From Lysobacteraceae bacterium (lineage in GTDB: Bacteria; Pseudomonadota; Gammaproteobacteria; Xanthomonadales; Xanthomonadaceae): 46,777 nt of DNA. Below, piece after piece: positions 24,460 through 32,438 of this stretch; position 1 is the stretch's first letter, and each line of letters opens with the position of its first letter. Where the stretch lies: positions 1 to 46,777 of the forward strand of contig JAUXUI010000024.1 of NCBI GenBank assembly GCA_030681035.1, written 5' to 3'. The notes below the pieces were generated by a model. The model made no database searches and had not been told where the DNA came from. It was given only the letters and a program-made list of their open reading frames with translations. Both the position numbers and the translations under genes were made by a program.

Positions 24460-24532
24460 CAGGTCGCCCACAGGGTGGGCTCCTACAGTCGTGAGGCCGC
24501 TCGTTGTAGGAGCCCACCCTGTGGGCGACCTG
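24460..24532. repeat. REP-like inverted repeat (GTCGCCCACAGGGTGGGC family), copy C
   Basis: The best-preserved member: CAGGTCGCCCACAGGGTGGG, continuing CTCCTAC (24460-24486), pairs perfectly over 27 bp with GTAGGAGCCCACCCTGTGGG, continuing CGACCTG (24506-24532), around a 19-bp loop. It lies about 80 bp upstream of the alcohol dehydrogenase gene. Confidence 0.9.
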
Positions 24533-24610
24533 CCCTGCAAATTCTCACCGCGAATGCACTCGACCCGCCTTACAATCCCGCAACACCCGAACGCCCAAGG
24601 AAGCACAACC

Positions 24611-25660
24611 ATGACCATCCTTTCCTACGCCGCGCAATCCGCTACCGCTGCGCTCGCCCCGTTTCAGATTCCGCGCCGCGCGCCGAACGCCGATGACGTG
24701 GTGATCGACATCCTTTATTGCGGCGTCTGCCACTCCGACCTGCATACCGCGCGCAACGACTGGAAAAACACCGTCTACCCGGTGGTGCCGGGCCACGAAA
24801 TCATTGGCCGCGTGCGCAGCGTCGGTGCCGGCGTATCTCGCTTCAAACCGGGCGATAACGTCGGCGTCGGCTGCATGGTCGATTCGTGCCAGCACTGCGC
24901 TGCCTGCGAACAGGGGCTGGAGCAGTATTGCGCCATGTTCCCCACCGTCACCTACAACGACCCGCACGGCGGCGAACCCACCTACGGCGGTTACTCCGAG
25001 CACATCGTGGTCACCGAAAAGTTTGTGTTGAAGCTGCCCGATGGCCTCGACCTGGCCGCCACCGCGCCGCTGCTGTGCGCCGGCATCACCACCTGGTCGC
25101 CGCTGCGCCACTGGAAGGCCGGCAAAGGCAGCCGAGTCGCCGTGGTCGGCCTCGGCGGACTGGGCCACATGGCGCTGAAACTGGCCAAGGCGCTGGGTGC
25201 AGAAGTGACCTTGATCACCCGCTCGCCGGGCAAGGAAGCCGACGCGCGCCGCCTGGGCGCCGATCGCATCGTGCTTTCCACCGATGCCGAGCAGATGACG
25301 GCCGCCACCGGCCATTTCGACCTGATCATCGACACCGTGCCCTACGCCCACGACCTCAACCCTTACCTGCCGACGCTGGCAGTGGGCGCGACCCTGGTGC
25401 TGGTCGGCTACCTCGGTGAACTCGACCCCGCACTGAACACCACCGCGATGGTGCTGCAACGCAAATCCGTCGCCGGCTCACTGATTGGCGGCATCGCCGA
25501 AACCCAGGAAATGCTCGATTTTTGCGGCCAACACGGCATCACTTCCGACGTTGAAGTAATCCGCATCCAGGACATCAACGCAGCCTACGAGCGCATGCTC
25601 AAGAGCGATGTGAAATATCGATTTGTGATTGATATGGCGTCGTTGAAGGAGCGGGCGTGA
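24611..25660 (+). CDS. Zinc-dependent NAD(P) alcohol dehydrogenase (YahK/CAD type)
   Basis: A 349-residue medium-chain dehydrogenase that reversibly reduces aldehydes. Catalytic zinc ligands are Cys40 (GVCHSD) and His62-Glu63 (PGHEIIG); the structural zinc is held by Cys93, Cys96, Cys99 and Cys107. The nucleotide-binding loop is GLGGLGHMA, and the strand end VTLITRSPGK, with polar and basic residues in place of an acidic one, suggests NADPH. The sequence matches the cinnamyl-alcohol-dehydrogenase-like branch that includes E. coli YahK. The ATG at 24611 gives the standard N-terminus; the open frame upstream runs through the REP element and is not coding. The physiological substrate is not known. 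Confidence 0.92.
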   Translation: MTILSYAAQSATAALAPFQIPRRAPNADDVVIDILYCGVCHSDLHTARNDWKNTVYPVVPGHEIIGRVRSVGAGVSRFKPGDNVGVGCMVDSCQHCAACEQGLEQYCAMFPTVTYNDPHGGEPTYGGYSEHIVVTEKFVLKLPDGLDLAATAPLLCAGITTWSPLRHWKAGKGSRVAVVGLGGLGHMALKLAKALGAEVTLITRSPGKEADARRLGADRIVLSTDAEQMTAATGHFDLIIDTVPYAHDLNPYLPTLAVGATLVLVGYLGELDPALNTTAMVLQRKSVAGSLIGGIAETQEMLDFCGQHGITSDVEVIRIQDINAAYERMLKSDVKYRFVIDMASLKERA

Positions 25661-25733
25661 GACCAGCGATTCGGTGTGTGCCGGGTGTCCCACCTTCGCA
25701 GGCGGGACTCAGCTACCGACGTGCGGAAAAACC

Positions 25734-25763
25734 TTGGTGCCTGAATCCGAATGCGGCTAGACT
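25734..25763 (+). promoter_or_regulatory. Candidate promoter for the beta-lactamase-family gene
   Basis: TTGGTG (25734-25739) and TAGACT (25758-25763) with an 18-bp spacer lie 37 nt upstream of the ATG at 25801. The match is moderate; nothing else is visible in this 140-bp gap. Confidence 0.3.
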
Positions 25764-25800
25764 TCCTGCCTCCGCCACCAGGCAGCCCTGATTTCCTGCC

Positions 25801-26964
25801 ATGTTGATCGCACCCATCATGCGTCTGCTCGCGCCGCTGCTGATCGCCGCATTCCTCACATCCGCTAGCTACGCCAAAACGCCGACTCATCACGATGCCA
25901 GCTTCGACGCGCAATTTCGGCAGGTGATCGACGAGGCGGGTATTCCTGGCGGTGCCTACGCCATCGTCCGCGGCGACCGAATTGTGGCCGCCGCAGGGCA
26001 TGGCGTGCGTGAAGCGGGCCGCGACGAGCCCGTCACCGGCACCACAGTGTTCCGGGTGGCTTCGGTGTCCAAGACGTTCGCCGCCCAGCTCACCGCCTTG
26101 CTGGTGCGCGATGGCACGCTGCATTGGGACGACACGCTTGGCGAAGCCCTGCCTCAGTTCCAATTCAAGCGTGTCGGTCAGGCGCAGCGCGTGCAAATCC
26201 AGCATCTGCTCGGCCAATCGACCGGCATCGTGCCCAATGCCTTTGACAACCTGCTTGACGCCAATGTGCCGCTCGACATCATCCTGCCGCGATTCCACGA
26301 CCTGGAACCGATTTGCGCACCCGGCCAGTGCTACACCTACCAAAATATCCTGTTCAGCCTGATCGACCCGGTTATCCAGCACGCCACCCACCGCTCCTAC
26401 TCCGACTTGATCAACGAGCGCCTGTTCAAACCACTGCGGATGCAGAACGCATCGATCGGCATGGCCGCCTTTCTGGCCGAGCGCAACCGCGCACAGCCCC
26501 ATGTCAAACGCAATGGCCGTTGGCTGAGTACTGAAGTGCAACCCGGTTATTACCAGGTCCTGCCCGCCGCCGGCGTCAATGCCAGCGCGACCGATCTTGG
26601 CACCTGGCTGATCGCGCAACTGGGCCACCACCCCGACGTGGTGCCGCCGCAACTGGTCGAGGAGCTGACCCACGCACGCATGCGCACCCCGCGCGACCTG
26701 CAGCGCAGCAATTGGCGCGGCCTGCTCACCGACGCTCATTACGGACTGGGTTGGCGCATTTACCGCATCGGCAACGAAGAAATCTACCTGCACAGCGGCT
26801 GGGTCAAGGGCTACGTCGCCGAAATCGCGTACTCGCGCAGTCGCCGCACCGGTCTGGTCGTTCTCCTGAACGCCGAATCCGGCGCCGCCCTCACCCAAAT
26901 CGCCACAGCGTTCTGGGGCCGTGAGATCAACGGCAACCGTCAAGCTGCGACACCGAGCCCCTGA
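25801..26964 (+). CDS. Serine hydrolase of the class C beta-lactamase family
   Basis: A 387-residue exported serine hydrolase of the family that includes AmpC, DD-peptidases and esterases. The signal peptide ends near residue 25 (SASYA). Active-site motifs: Ser88-x-x-Lys91 (SVSK), Tyr180-x-Asn182 (YQN) and His331-Ser-Gly (HSG, in place of KTG). The HSG motif is more typical of the esterase and peptidase members than of true beta-lactamases, so resistance should not be assumed. A cysteine pair (ICAPGQC) just before YQN could form a disulfide. The start may be 25801 or the in-frame ATG at 25819, both ahead of the signal peptide. It stands alone between the dehydrogenase and the ATPase/subtilase pair. 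Confidence 0.88.
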   Translation: MLIAPIMRLLAPLLIAAFLTSASYAKTPTHHDASFDAQFRQVIDEAGIPGGAYAIVRGDRIVAAAGHGVREAGRDEPVTGTTVFRVASVSKTFAAQLTALLVRDGTLHWDDTLGEALPQFQFKRVGQAQRVQIQHLLGQSTGIVPNAFDNLLDANVPLDIILPRFHDLEPICAPGQCYTYQNILFSLIDPVIQHATHRSYSDLINERLFKPLRMQNASIGMAAFLAERNRAQPHVKRNGRWLSTEVQPGYYQVLPAAGVNASATDLGTWLIAQLGHHPDVVPPQLVEELTHARMRTPRDLQRSNWRGLLTDAHYGLGWRIYRIGNEEIYLHSGWVKGYVAEIAYSRSRRTGLVVLLNAESGAALTQIATAFWGREINGNRQAATPSP

Positions 26965-27028
26965 TACGGCGTGATTCGCGTTGTAGCCGGACAGCCATAT
27001 TGGCGGTGAAGTGGCGTGGTGTTCAAGT

Positions 27029-27034
27029 TATGAT
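27029..27034 (+). promoter_or_regulatory. Candidate -10 element for the AAA/subtilase pair
   Basis: TATGAT matches the -10 consensus well and lies 33 nt before the ATG of the ATPase gene. The -35 region at 17 bp distance is poor (GTGAAG-like). Confidence 0.35.
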
Positions 27035-27067
27035 GGACTCGTATTTGCCACTCACTGGGAGAACACC

Positions 27068-28069
27068 ATGGCCAGTGCTGAGCAGCTGAAAGCGTTAGTC
27101 AGGTCACATCTTGAGGGCAATGATCAGCACTTCTTTTCGGTAGCCATGCAGCTTGCTGCCCATGAAGCAAAGCTTGGCCACGGAAAGCTCGCAGAGGAAC
27201 TTCGAGCACTCGTTGATCAGGCGAAAGTGCGACGGGGATCCGTGCCACATGGGTCTGATCAAGCTATTCCGATCAGCCGTCCGCGTGGTGACCTAGCTGG
27301 CTTGCTTTCCGTCTCGTATCCCAAGACGAGACTCGCGGACATGGTCTTGAACGAGATGCTCTCGGACCAACTGGCGCGCGTCGTTCGAGAACAGCGCCAG
27401 TCGGCTCAGATACTTGCACACGGACTGAGCCCGAGGCGCAAGTTGCTGTTGATGGGAGCGCCGGGAACCGGCAAGACCATGACCGGAGCGGCACTTGCGG
27501 GGGAACTTGGCCTTCCTTTGTTCCAAGTTCGGCTGGACGGACTGATTACCAAGTTCATGGGGGAAACGGCGGCGAAACTCCGGCAAGTGTTTGAGGCGAC
27601 AGACCGAACGCGTGGTGTCTATTTTTTTGATGAGTTCGATGCGATTGGGTCGCAGCGGGGGCTTGCGAACGACGTCGGTGAAATCAGACGTGTCCTGAAT
27701 AGCTTTTTGCAGATGATTGAACAAGATCAATCCCACAGCCTGATCATGGCTGCCACGAACCATCCGGAAATACTGGATCACGCGCTGTTTCGGCGCTTTG
27801 ATGACGTACTGCTTTATGAACTGCCGGATTTGGCGCACATCGCCAAAGTTCTGAAGTCGCGTCTCGCGCGCATGGCGATCAAGGGTGTCTCGTGGAAACG
27901 ACTTGCGAACGAGTTTATCGGGCTCAGCTACGCAGAGTTGATGCGTGCTTCCGATGAGACTTTGAAAGAAGCGCTGATTGAGCAGCGAGATCAGCTTGCC
28001 GAGAATGACATTCGTCGGATGCTGGAGGAACGCCAGCGGATTTCTCGGCGCTTGACCAACAAGAGTTGA
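27068..28069 (+). CDS. ietA: AAA ATPase of an IetA/IetS (Gao_Iet-type) pair
   Basis: A 333-residue cytosolic AAA ATPase. Walker A is GAPGTGKT (130-137), Walker B is VYFFDEFD (184-191), and a sensor-1 Asn (MAATNHPEILD) and an arginine-finger region (LFRRFD) follow. The N-terminal 70 residues are helical and specific to this group. GGGAG stands upstream of the ATG at 27068. It is followed, 24 nt later, by a subtilisin-like protease gene. This ATPase-first, S8-protease-second pair is the arrangement of ietA/ietS, described as a plasmid stability (toxin-antitoxin-like) unit in Agrobacterium and later scored as an antiphage system (Gao_Iet). Base use is visibly less GC-rich at third positions than in the flanking genes, a sign of transfer. 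The symbol is by analogy. Confidence 0.85.
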   Translation: MASAEQLKALVRSHLEGNDQHFFSVAMQLAAHEAKLGHGKLAEELRALVDQAKVRRGSVPHGSDQAIPISRPRGDLAGLLSVSYPKTRLADMVLNEMLSDQLARVVREQRQSAQILAHGLSPRRKLLLMGAPGTGKTMTGAALAGELGLPLFQVRLDGLITKFMGETAAKLRQVFEATDRTRGVYFFDEFDAIGSQRGLANDVGEIRRVLNSFLQMIEQDQSHSLIMAATNHPEILDHALFRRFDDVLLYELPDLAHIAKVLKSRLARMAIKGVSWKRLANEFIGLSYAELMRASDETLKEALIEQRDQLAENDIRRMLEERQRISRRLTNKS

Positions 28070-28093
28070 TAACTTCGCGAGCAATGACGGCCA

Positions 28094-30601
28094 ATGACGC
28101 AGCAGGACGATAAAAAGAGAAAGCACTTCATCTTGTCAGGTACTGCTGAAGCCGAACAGTTCACCTCAGCGGGTGCCGGTGGTGGCGGCTCTTCAACACC
28201 CGTTCGAAATCGGGGCCAACATGGTGCCGCCTTACTACATCAAATCCAAGATTTGAGGCCTGGCACCGAAAGTGCGCGAGCAGCACAAGAAGCGGCTGGA
28301 GTCGAGGCGGGTTTTGGCCTGCAAGTCGCGTTCGAAAGCTTTCCAGATGTTGAGCTTGCGTTTGAGTCTCTCGCGCGAGAACGTACTGGTATCGAGTTGC
28401 TCAATGTGCGCCACGAGGATGAGCGTACGCTCGCAACCGTGTTCGTTCCTGACGGGAAACTTGGTGTATTCGAGGGCTTGATCGCTGCCTACCTGGATGA
28501 ATCTCGGGATGGGAAGAAGGGGCCAAGGAACAGCGCGCTGCTCAACACGATTGCGGAGATTCGAGCGGCGACGCTCGAAGAGCTCTGGACCGACGACCCA
28601 TCGGCTTTGCCTCAGTCCGATGACGAAGCGTTCTGGTGGGAAGTATGGCTGCCGGTGCGCGATGACCGTACGGCGGTCACCAGCGGGTTCAAGCGGTTGG
28701 CGCGGGGTTTGGATTTTCGCGTTGCGGATGGAGAACTGCAGTTTCCGGAGCGCACTGTCTTGCTGGTGTACGGTTCGGCTGGCCAGATGAAACGGTCCGT
28801 GCTGACTCTCAACAGCATTGCCGAACTGCGACGGGCCAAGGACACTGCGGAATTCTTCGATTCGCTTCGGCCTGACGAGCAGCCATCGTGGCTGGATGAC
28901 TTGCTCGGCCGGATGACTATCCCTGTGCCAGGCGCAGCGGTGCCACATGTTTGCCTTTTCGACACGGGCGCCAATCATGGTCACCCACTTTTAAGGTTGG
29001 CGCTTGATGACCGTGACCTGCATACGGTTGAGCCTGCGTGGGGTGTTGACGACAGTGATGGCCATGGTACGGCAATGGCCGGACTGGCTTTGGCCGGAAA
29101 CTTGACCGAAGCGCTTGCGTCGCGGGAGCCGATCCAAATCAATCACCGCCTTGAGTCCGTAAAGTTGATACCGCGAGATGGTGCCAATGGGGGCGACGCC
29201 AAACACCACGGCTATCTGACGATAGAGGCCGTCGCTCGGCCTGAGGTCACAGCACCCGGGCGGCATCGGGTTTTCAGCATGGCAGTTACTGCGCGAGACA
29301 ACCGCGATCGTGGTCGTCCGTCGTCTTGGTCTGCCGCGATCGATCGATTGGCGGCCGATGCGGACGGTCAGGGGCAAACTCTGCGGCTGTTTGTAATATC
29401 GGCGGGAAATGTGAATGATCGTGTGGCTTGGGCGACTTACCCCAACAGCAACGGCACTGATGGCATCCACGATCCGGGACAAAGCTGGAACGCGTTAACG
29501 GTTGGCGCAACTACGGCTCTTGTGCAAATTACCGAGGCCAACACCGCTGGATATCAGCCCATCGCACCGGCTGGAGGCCTCAGCCCGTTCAGCACAACAT
29601 CATTTTCTTGGCAGCCTCATTGGCCACTCAAGCCCGACGTTGTGTTCGAAGGTGGAAATGCAGCCACTGACCCGCTTGGGGAAGTGTTGACCATGACAAG
29701 CCTCAGCCTCATTACGGCTAACTCGGCGGTTCAAGAGCGGCTGTTCACGACCGCAACTGCCACCAGTGCTGCGTCGGCACTCGCGGCGAGGATGGCCGCC
29801 CAATTGATGGCGCAATACCCGGAGCTCTGGCCGGAGTCCATTCGTGCCTTGATCGTACATTCGGCGGAATGGACGGCGGCAATGCGCGGGGCGTTCTTGC
29901 CGAGCAACAGGCATCCGACGAAGAGGGAAATCGCTACGCTTATTCGTCATTGCGGCTTCGGTACGCCGGAGTTGGACCGAGCTATGTGGAGTATCGAAAA
30001 CTCGTTGACGATGGTCTGCGAAGAACAATTGCATCCGTTCAAGCGAGACCATCGCAAGGAACCATCGACGCGTGACATGAACCTGCACCGACTTCCTTGG
30101 CCTTTGGAAGAGCTGGAAGCTTTGGGGCAGACAGAGGTAGAGATGCGAGTCACGCTTTCGTATTTCATCGAACCCAATCCATCGGCTCGTGGCATAAAGT
30201 CTCGCTACCGATATGAGTCGCATGGGCTGAGGTTCGACGTAAAGCGTGCCTCCGAGTCCGAGGCGGATTTCCGCGCGCGTATTAATGTTGCTGCACGCGA
30301 TGAAGAAGAGCAGACACGCAGCGGTAGCGCCGACCAAAGCTGGGTCATTGGCACGCAAAATAGGCACAAAGGGTCGTTACATTCGGACATCTGGCGTGGA
30401 AACGCCGCAGACCTCGCGAGTCGAGGTGTGCTGGCGGTGTATCCGGCACTTGGTTGGTGGAAGACACGCACTCGCCTCGAACGCTACGACACTGCGGCGC
30501 GATACTCCCTTGTGGTCTCAATCCGCGCTCCGGAAGTCGATGTTGACCTTTATGCAGCGGTTGCCAACAAGGTGGCTGCGGTCGTGACGGTACAAACGTG
30601 A
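28094..30601 (+). CDS. ietS: Subtilisin-like protease of an IetA/IetS (Gao_Iet-type) pair
   Basis: An 835-residue S8 peptidase without a signal peptide, so it acts inside the cell. The catalytic triad is complete: Asp290 (LFDTGANH), His324 (GHGTAMAG) and Ser558 (TATSAAS), with the oxyanion Asn439 (ISAGNV). The first 280 residues, which begin with a Gly/Ser-rich tract and helices, and the last 240 are extensions beyond the protease core that may sense a signal or bind the ATPase. In the Agrobacterium pair the protease is the toxic partner and the ATPase relieves it; here that is inferred. It starts 24 nt after the ATPase gene and shares its less GC-rich base use. Confidence 0.87.
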   Translation: MTQQDDKKRKHFILSGTAEAEQFTSAGAGGGGSSTPVRNRGQHGAALLHQIQDLRPGTESARAAQEAAGVEAGFGLQVAFESFPDVELAFESLARERTGIELLNVRHEDERTLATVFVPDGKLGVFEGLIAAYLDESRDGKKGPRNSALLNTIAEIRAATLEELWTDDPSALPQSDDEAFWWEVWLPVRDDRTAVTSGFKRLARGLDFRVADGELQFPERTVLLVYGSAGQMKRSVLTLNSIAELRRAKDTAEFFDSLRPDEQPSWLDDLLGRMTIPVPGAAVPHVCLFDTGANHGHPLLRLALDDRDLHTVEPAWGVDDSDGHGTAMAGLALAGNLTEALASREPIQINHRLESVKLIPRDGANGGDAKHHGYLTIEAVARPEVTAPGRHRVFSMAVTARDNRDRGRPSSWSAAIDRLAADADGQGQTLRLFVISAGNVNDRVAWATYPNSNGTDGIHDPGQSWNALTVGATTALVQITEANTAGYQPIAPAGGLSPFSTTSFSWQPHWPLKPDVVFEGGNAATDPLGEVLTMTSLSLITANSAVQERLFTTATATSAASALAARMAAQLMAQYPELWPESIRALIVHSAEWTAAMRGAFLPSNRHPTKREIATLIRHCGFGTPELDRAMWSIENSLTMVCEEQLHPFKRDHRKEPSTRDMNLHRLPWPLEELEALGQTEVEMRVTLSYFIEPNPSARGIKSRYRYESHGLRFDVKRASESEADFRARINVAARDEEEQTRSGSADQSWVIGTQNRHKGSLHSDIWRGNAADLASRGVLAVYPALGWWKTRTRLERYDTAARYSLVVSIRAPEVDVDLYAAVANKVAAVVTVQT

Positions 30602-30789
30602 TGTAACGTCACACCCCTCGTTTGACGGCCGATCCCGCCGCTGTCAGAGCCGAGACTTCACCGCATGGATGCGGCATACCAGCGATCCCAGCAACTGATG
30701 GGTGGCCCAGGTGGTCAGCACCCTCAGCGGCGAAGCTGACGCTGAACCCTACCACGCTGCTACGATCACAACAGCACCCCGCACCGAGC

Positions 30790-31473
30790 ATGGTCATGGC
30801 CATTCCGATTCGCATCGATTTTGTTTCCGATATTGTCTGCCCGTGGTGCGCCATCGGTTTGCGCGCGCTTGAGGAGGCCATGCGGCGGGTAGGCGATGCG
30901 GCGTCGGTGGAGCTGCATTTTCAGCCGTTCGAGCTCAATCCCGACATGCCCGCCGAAGGCGAGAACATCGACGCGCATCTGATGCGAAAGTACGGCATCA
31001 GCACGGCCGATGTGGCGCGCAACCGCGAACAGATCCGGCAACGCGGCGAGGCGCTGGGCTTTGCTTTTCGGGTGCGCCCCGACGGGCGCATCTACAACAC
31101 TTTCGACGCCCATCGCTTGTTGCATTGGGCGGGTGTTGAAGGCAAACAGCACGCACTAAAGCTGGCGCTGCTGCGCTGCTATTTCAGCGACGGCGGCAAC
31201 CCCGCCGATCACGCCACCCTGATTGCGCTCACCAGTGCGGTCGGCCTTGATGCGCAGCGCGCACAGCAGATACTCGACAGCGACACATTTACGGCAGAGG
31301 TGCGCAAGCGTCAGCGCTTCTACACCAGCCACGGCATCAGCGCGGTGCCGTCAGTGATATTCAACGAACGCCAGCTGATCCAGGGCGGGCAGCCGGTGGA
31401 GGCGTTCGAGCAGGCGCTGCGGCAGTTGGCGAGGGATACCTTGAAGTCCGGCGGCGTGGTCGATCCGGCATAG
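30790..31473 (+). CDS. DsbA-family FrnE-like oxidoreductase
   Basis: A 227-residue thioredoxin-fold protein of the FrnE branch of the DsbA family. These are cytosolic disulfide oxidoreductases; a FrnE protein of Deinococcus is linked to stress tolerance. The redox motif is CPWC (Cys17 and Cys20) directly after the first strand (IRIDFVSDIVCPWC). The cis-proline is in GISAVPSVIF, and the FDAHRLLHWA and FHFQPFELNPDM-type segments are typical of the family. There is no signal peptide. The start may be ATG 30790 or ATG 30796; the upstream open frame is not coding. Its GC-rich composition contrasts with the preceding protease gene, so the edge of the transferred segment lies near 30601. Confidence 0.9.
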   Translation: MVMAIPIRIDFVSDIVCPWCAIGLRALEEAMRRVGDAASVELHFQPFELNPDMPAEGENIDAHLMRKYGISTADVARNREQIRQRGEALGFAFRVRPDGRIYNTFDAHRLLHWAGVEGKQHALKLALLRCYFSDGGNPADHATLIALTSAVGLDAQRAQQILDSDTFTAEVRKRQRFYTSHGISAVPSVIFNERQLIQGGQPVEAFEQALRQLARDTLKSGGVVDPA

Positions 31474-31589
31474 GCCGCGCCTTTTGTCGCTTTGTGATTT
31501 GCTGCGGCAGAAGGCGTCATAACGTCATCGCCATATTGCGAAGACGGTGCGCCGCGCCGCGCGACCACGCACCGCAACGCCATTGCCTG

Positions 31590-31639
31590 TTGACTCGGAC
31601 ACCCGCGTGACGTACATTTTTACAGCAATATGTACGTCA
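31590..31639 (+). promoter_or_regulatory. Promoter and operator of the PIN toxin-antitoxin pair
   Basis: TTGACT (31590-31595) and TACATT (31613-31618) with a 17-bp spacer form a strong sigma-70 promoter. A perfect 10-bp inverted repeat, TGACGTACAT at 31608-31617 and ATGTACGTCA at 31630-31639, covers the -10 element and the expected start point. It is well placed as the operator for autorepression by the ribbon-helix-helix-like antitoxin. Confidence 0.7.
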
Positions 31640-31652
31640 CAAGGCCCGCCAC

Positions 31653-31895
31653 GTGAACACAAAACTTACCCTGCGTCTCGACGAGGATTTGATCTCCAGC
31701 GCGAAGCGCTACTCGGCCAAATCGGGCAAGTCGCTGTCGCAACTGGTCACCGACTATTTTTCCTTGATTGATGCCAACCCAACGACACCGCACGAGACGC
31801 CAACCCCGCGCGTCCGCGCGTTGCTTGGGGTGCTTGCCGGCACGGCGGTCGATGAAGCCAATTACCGTCGCCACCTCGAGCGCAAGCACCGATGA
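31653..31895 (+). CDS. Antitoxin of a PIN-domain toxin-antitoxin pair
   Basis: An 80-residue protein whose N-terminal 40 residues look like a ribbon-helix-helix DNA-binding domain (KLTLRLDEDLISSAKRYSAK, then SGKSLSQLVTDYF), as in the DUF6364-type antitoxins. The C-terminal half is polar and probably wraps the toxin. Translation begins at a GTG with AAGG 8 nt upstream. Its last four bases overlap the start of the PIN toxin gene (ATGA), giving coupled synthesis. It should repress the promoter at 31590-31618 through the inverted repeat that overlaps it. Confidence 0.85.
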   Translation: MNTKLTLRLDEDLISSAKRYSAKSGKSLSQLVTDYFSLIDANPTTPHETPTPRVRALLGVLAGTAVDEANYRRHLERKHR

Positions 31896-32311
31896 AGGTG
31901 CTATTCGACACCAATGTGGTGCTCGATGTGTTGTTGGCACGCGAACCGCACGCCGAGTTCGCCTCACGCTTGTTCTCGCTGGTGGACAACAAGGTGATAG
32001 GCGGCATGATTTGCGCCACCACGGTGACCACGATTCACTATCTGGCATCCAAGGCGGTGGGAGCAAAAAAGGCCAAGACACACCTTCGTGCGTTGATGGC
32101 GCTGTTCGACGTTGCTCCGGTATCGCGCGAGGCGTTGACCGGTGCGATGGAACGCGGCTTTGACGACTATGAAGATGCGGTGCTGCACGAAGCGGCATTG
32201 CTGTCCGGTGCTACCGCCATCGTCACCCGCAACGGCAAGGACTTTGCCAAGGCCACGCTGCCGGTGTTCGAACCGGTTGCGCTGCTGGCGGCAATAGCAG
32301 GCACGCGTTGA
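31892..32311 (+). CDS. PIN-domain ribonuclease toxin (VapC-like)
   Basis: A 139-residue PIN-domain protein, expected to cut RNA with the help of magnesium or manganese. Acidic residues present are Asp6 (LFDTNVVLD), Asp95 (DYEDAVLHEAA) and Asp117 (VTRNGKDF). The usual second acidic residue near position 44 is not evident (ATTVTTIHYL has Thr/His there), which is a feature of some PIN subgroups. The gene overlaps the antitoxin gene by 4 bp and ends 127 bp before gspF. Toxin identity rests on the family and the pairing. Confidence 0.88.
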   Translation: MKVLFDTNVVLDVLLAREPHAEFASRLFSLVDNKVIGGMICATTVTTIHYLASKAVGAKKAKTHLRALMALFDVAPVSREALTGAMERGFDDYEDAVLHEAALLSGATAIVTRNGKDFAKATLPVFEPVALLAAIAGTR

Positions 32312-32438
32312 TGGACAACACTGGGTAACCCTTGCCGCTTTCGGGAATGCACGCTTCCAGTATCATTGGGGCATGCCGATTTCCAATCCCATCTCGCGGG
32401 CGTCCTTCGCCGCCCATCATACGAGCGGTTGCTGAGCC

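Noticed and set aside
24072-24610. A small gene upstream of the alcohol dehydrogenase
   Set aside because: Open frames here run through the tandem repeat and the REP hairpin, have no ribosome site, and give low-complexity translations.
25801-26964. A true beta-lactamase resistance gene
   Set aside because: The third motif is HSG in place of KTG, and the family includes many esterases and peptidases; resistance cannot be inferred.
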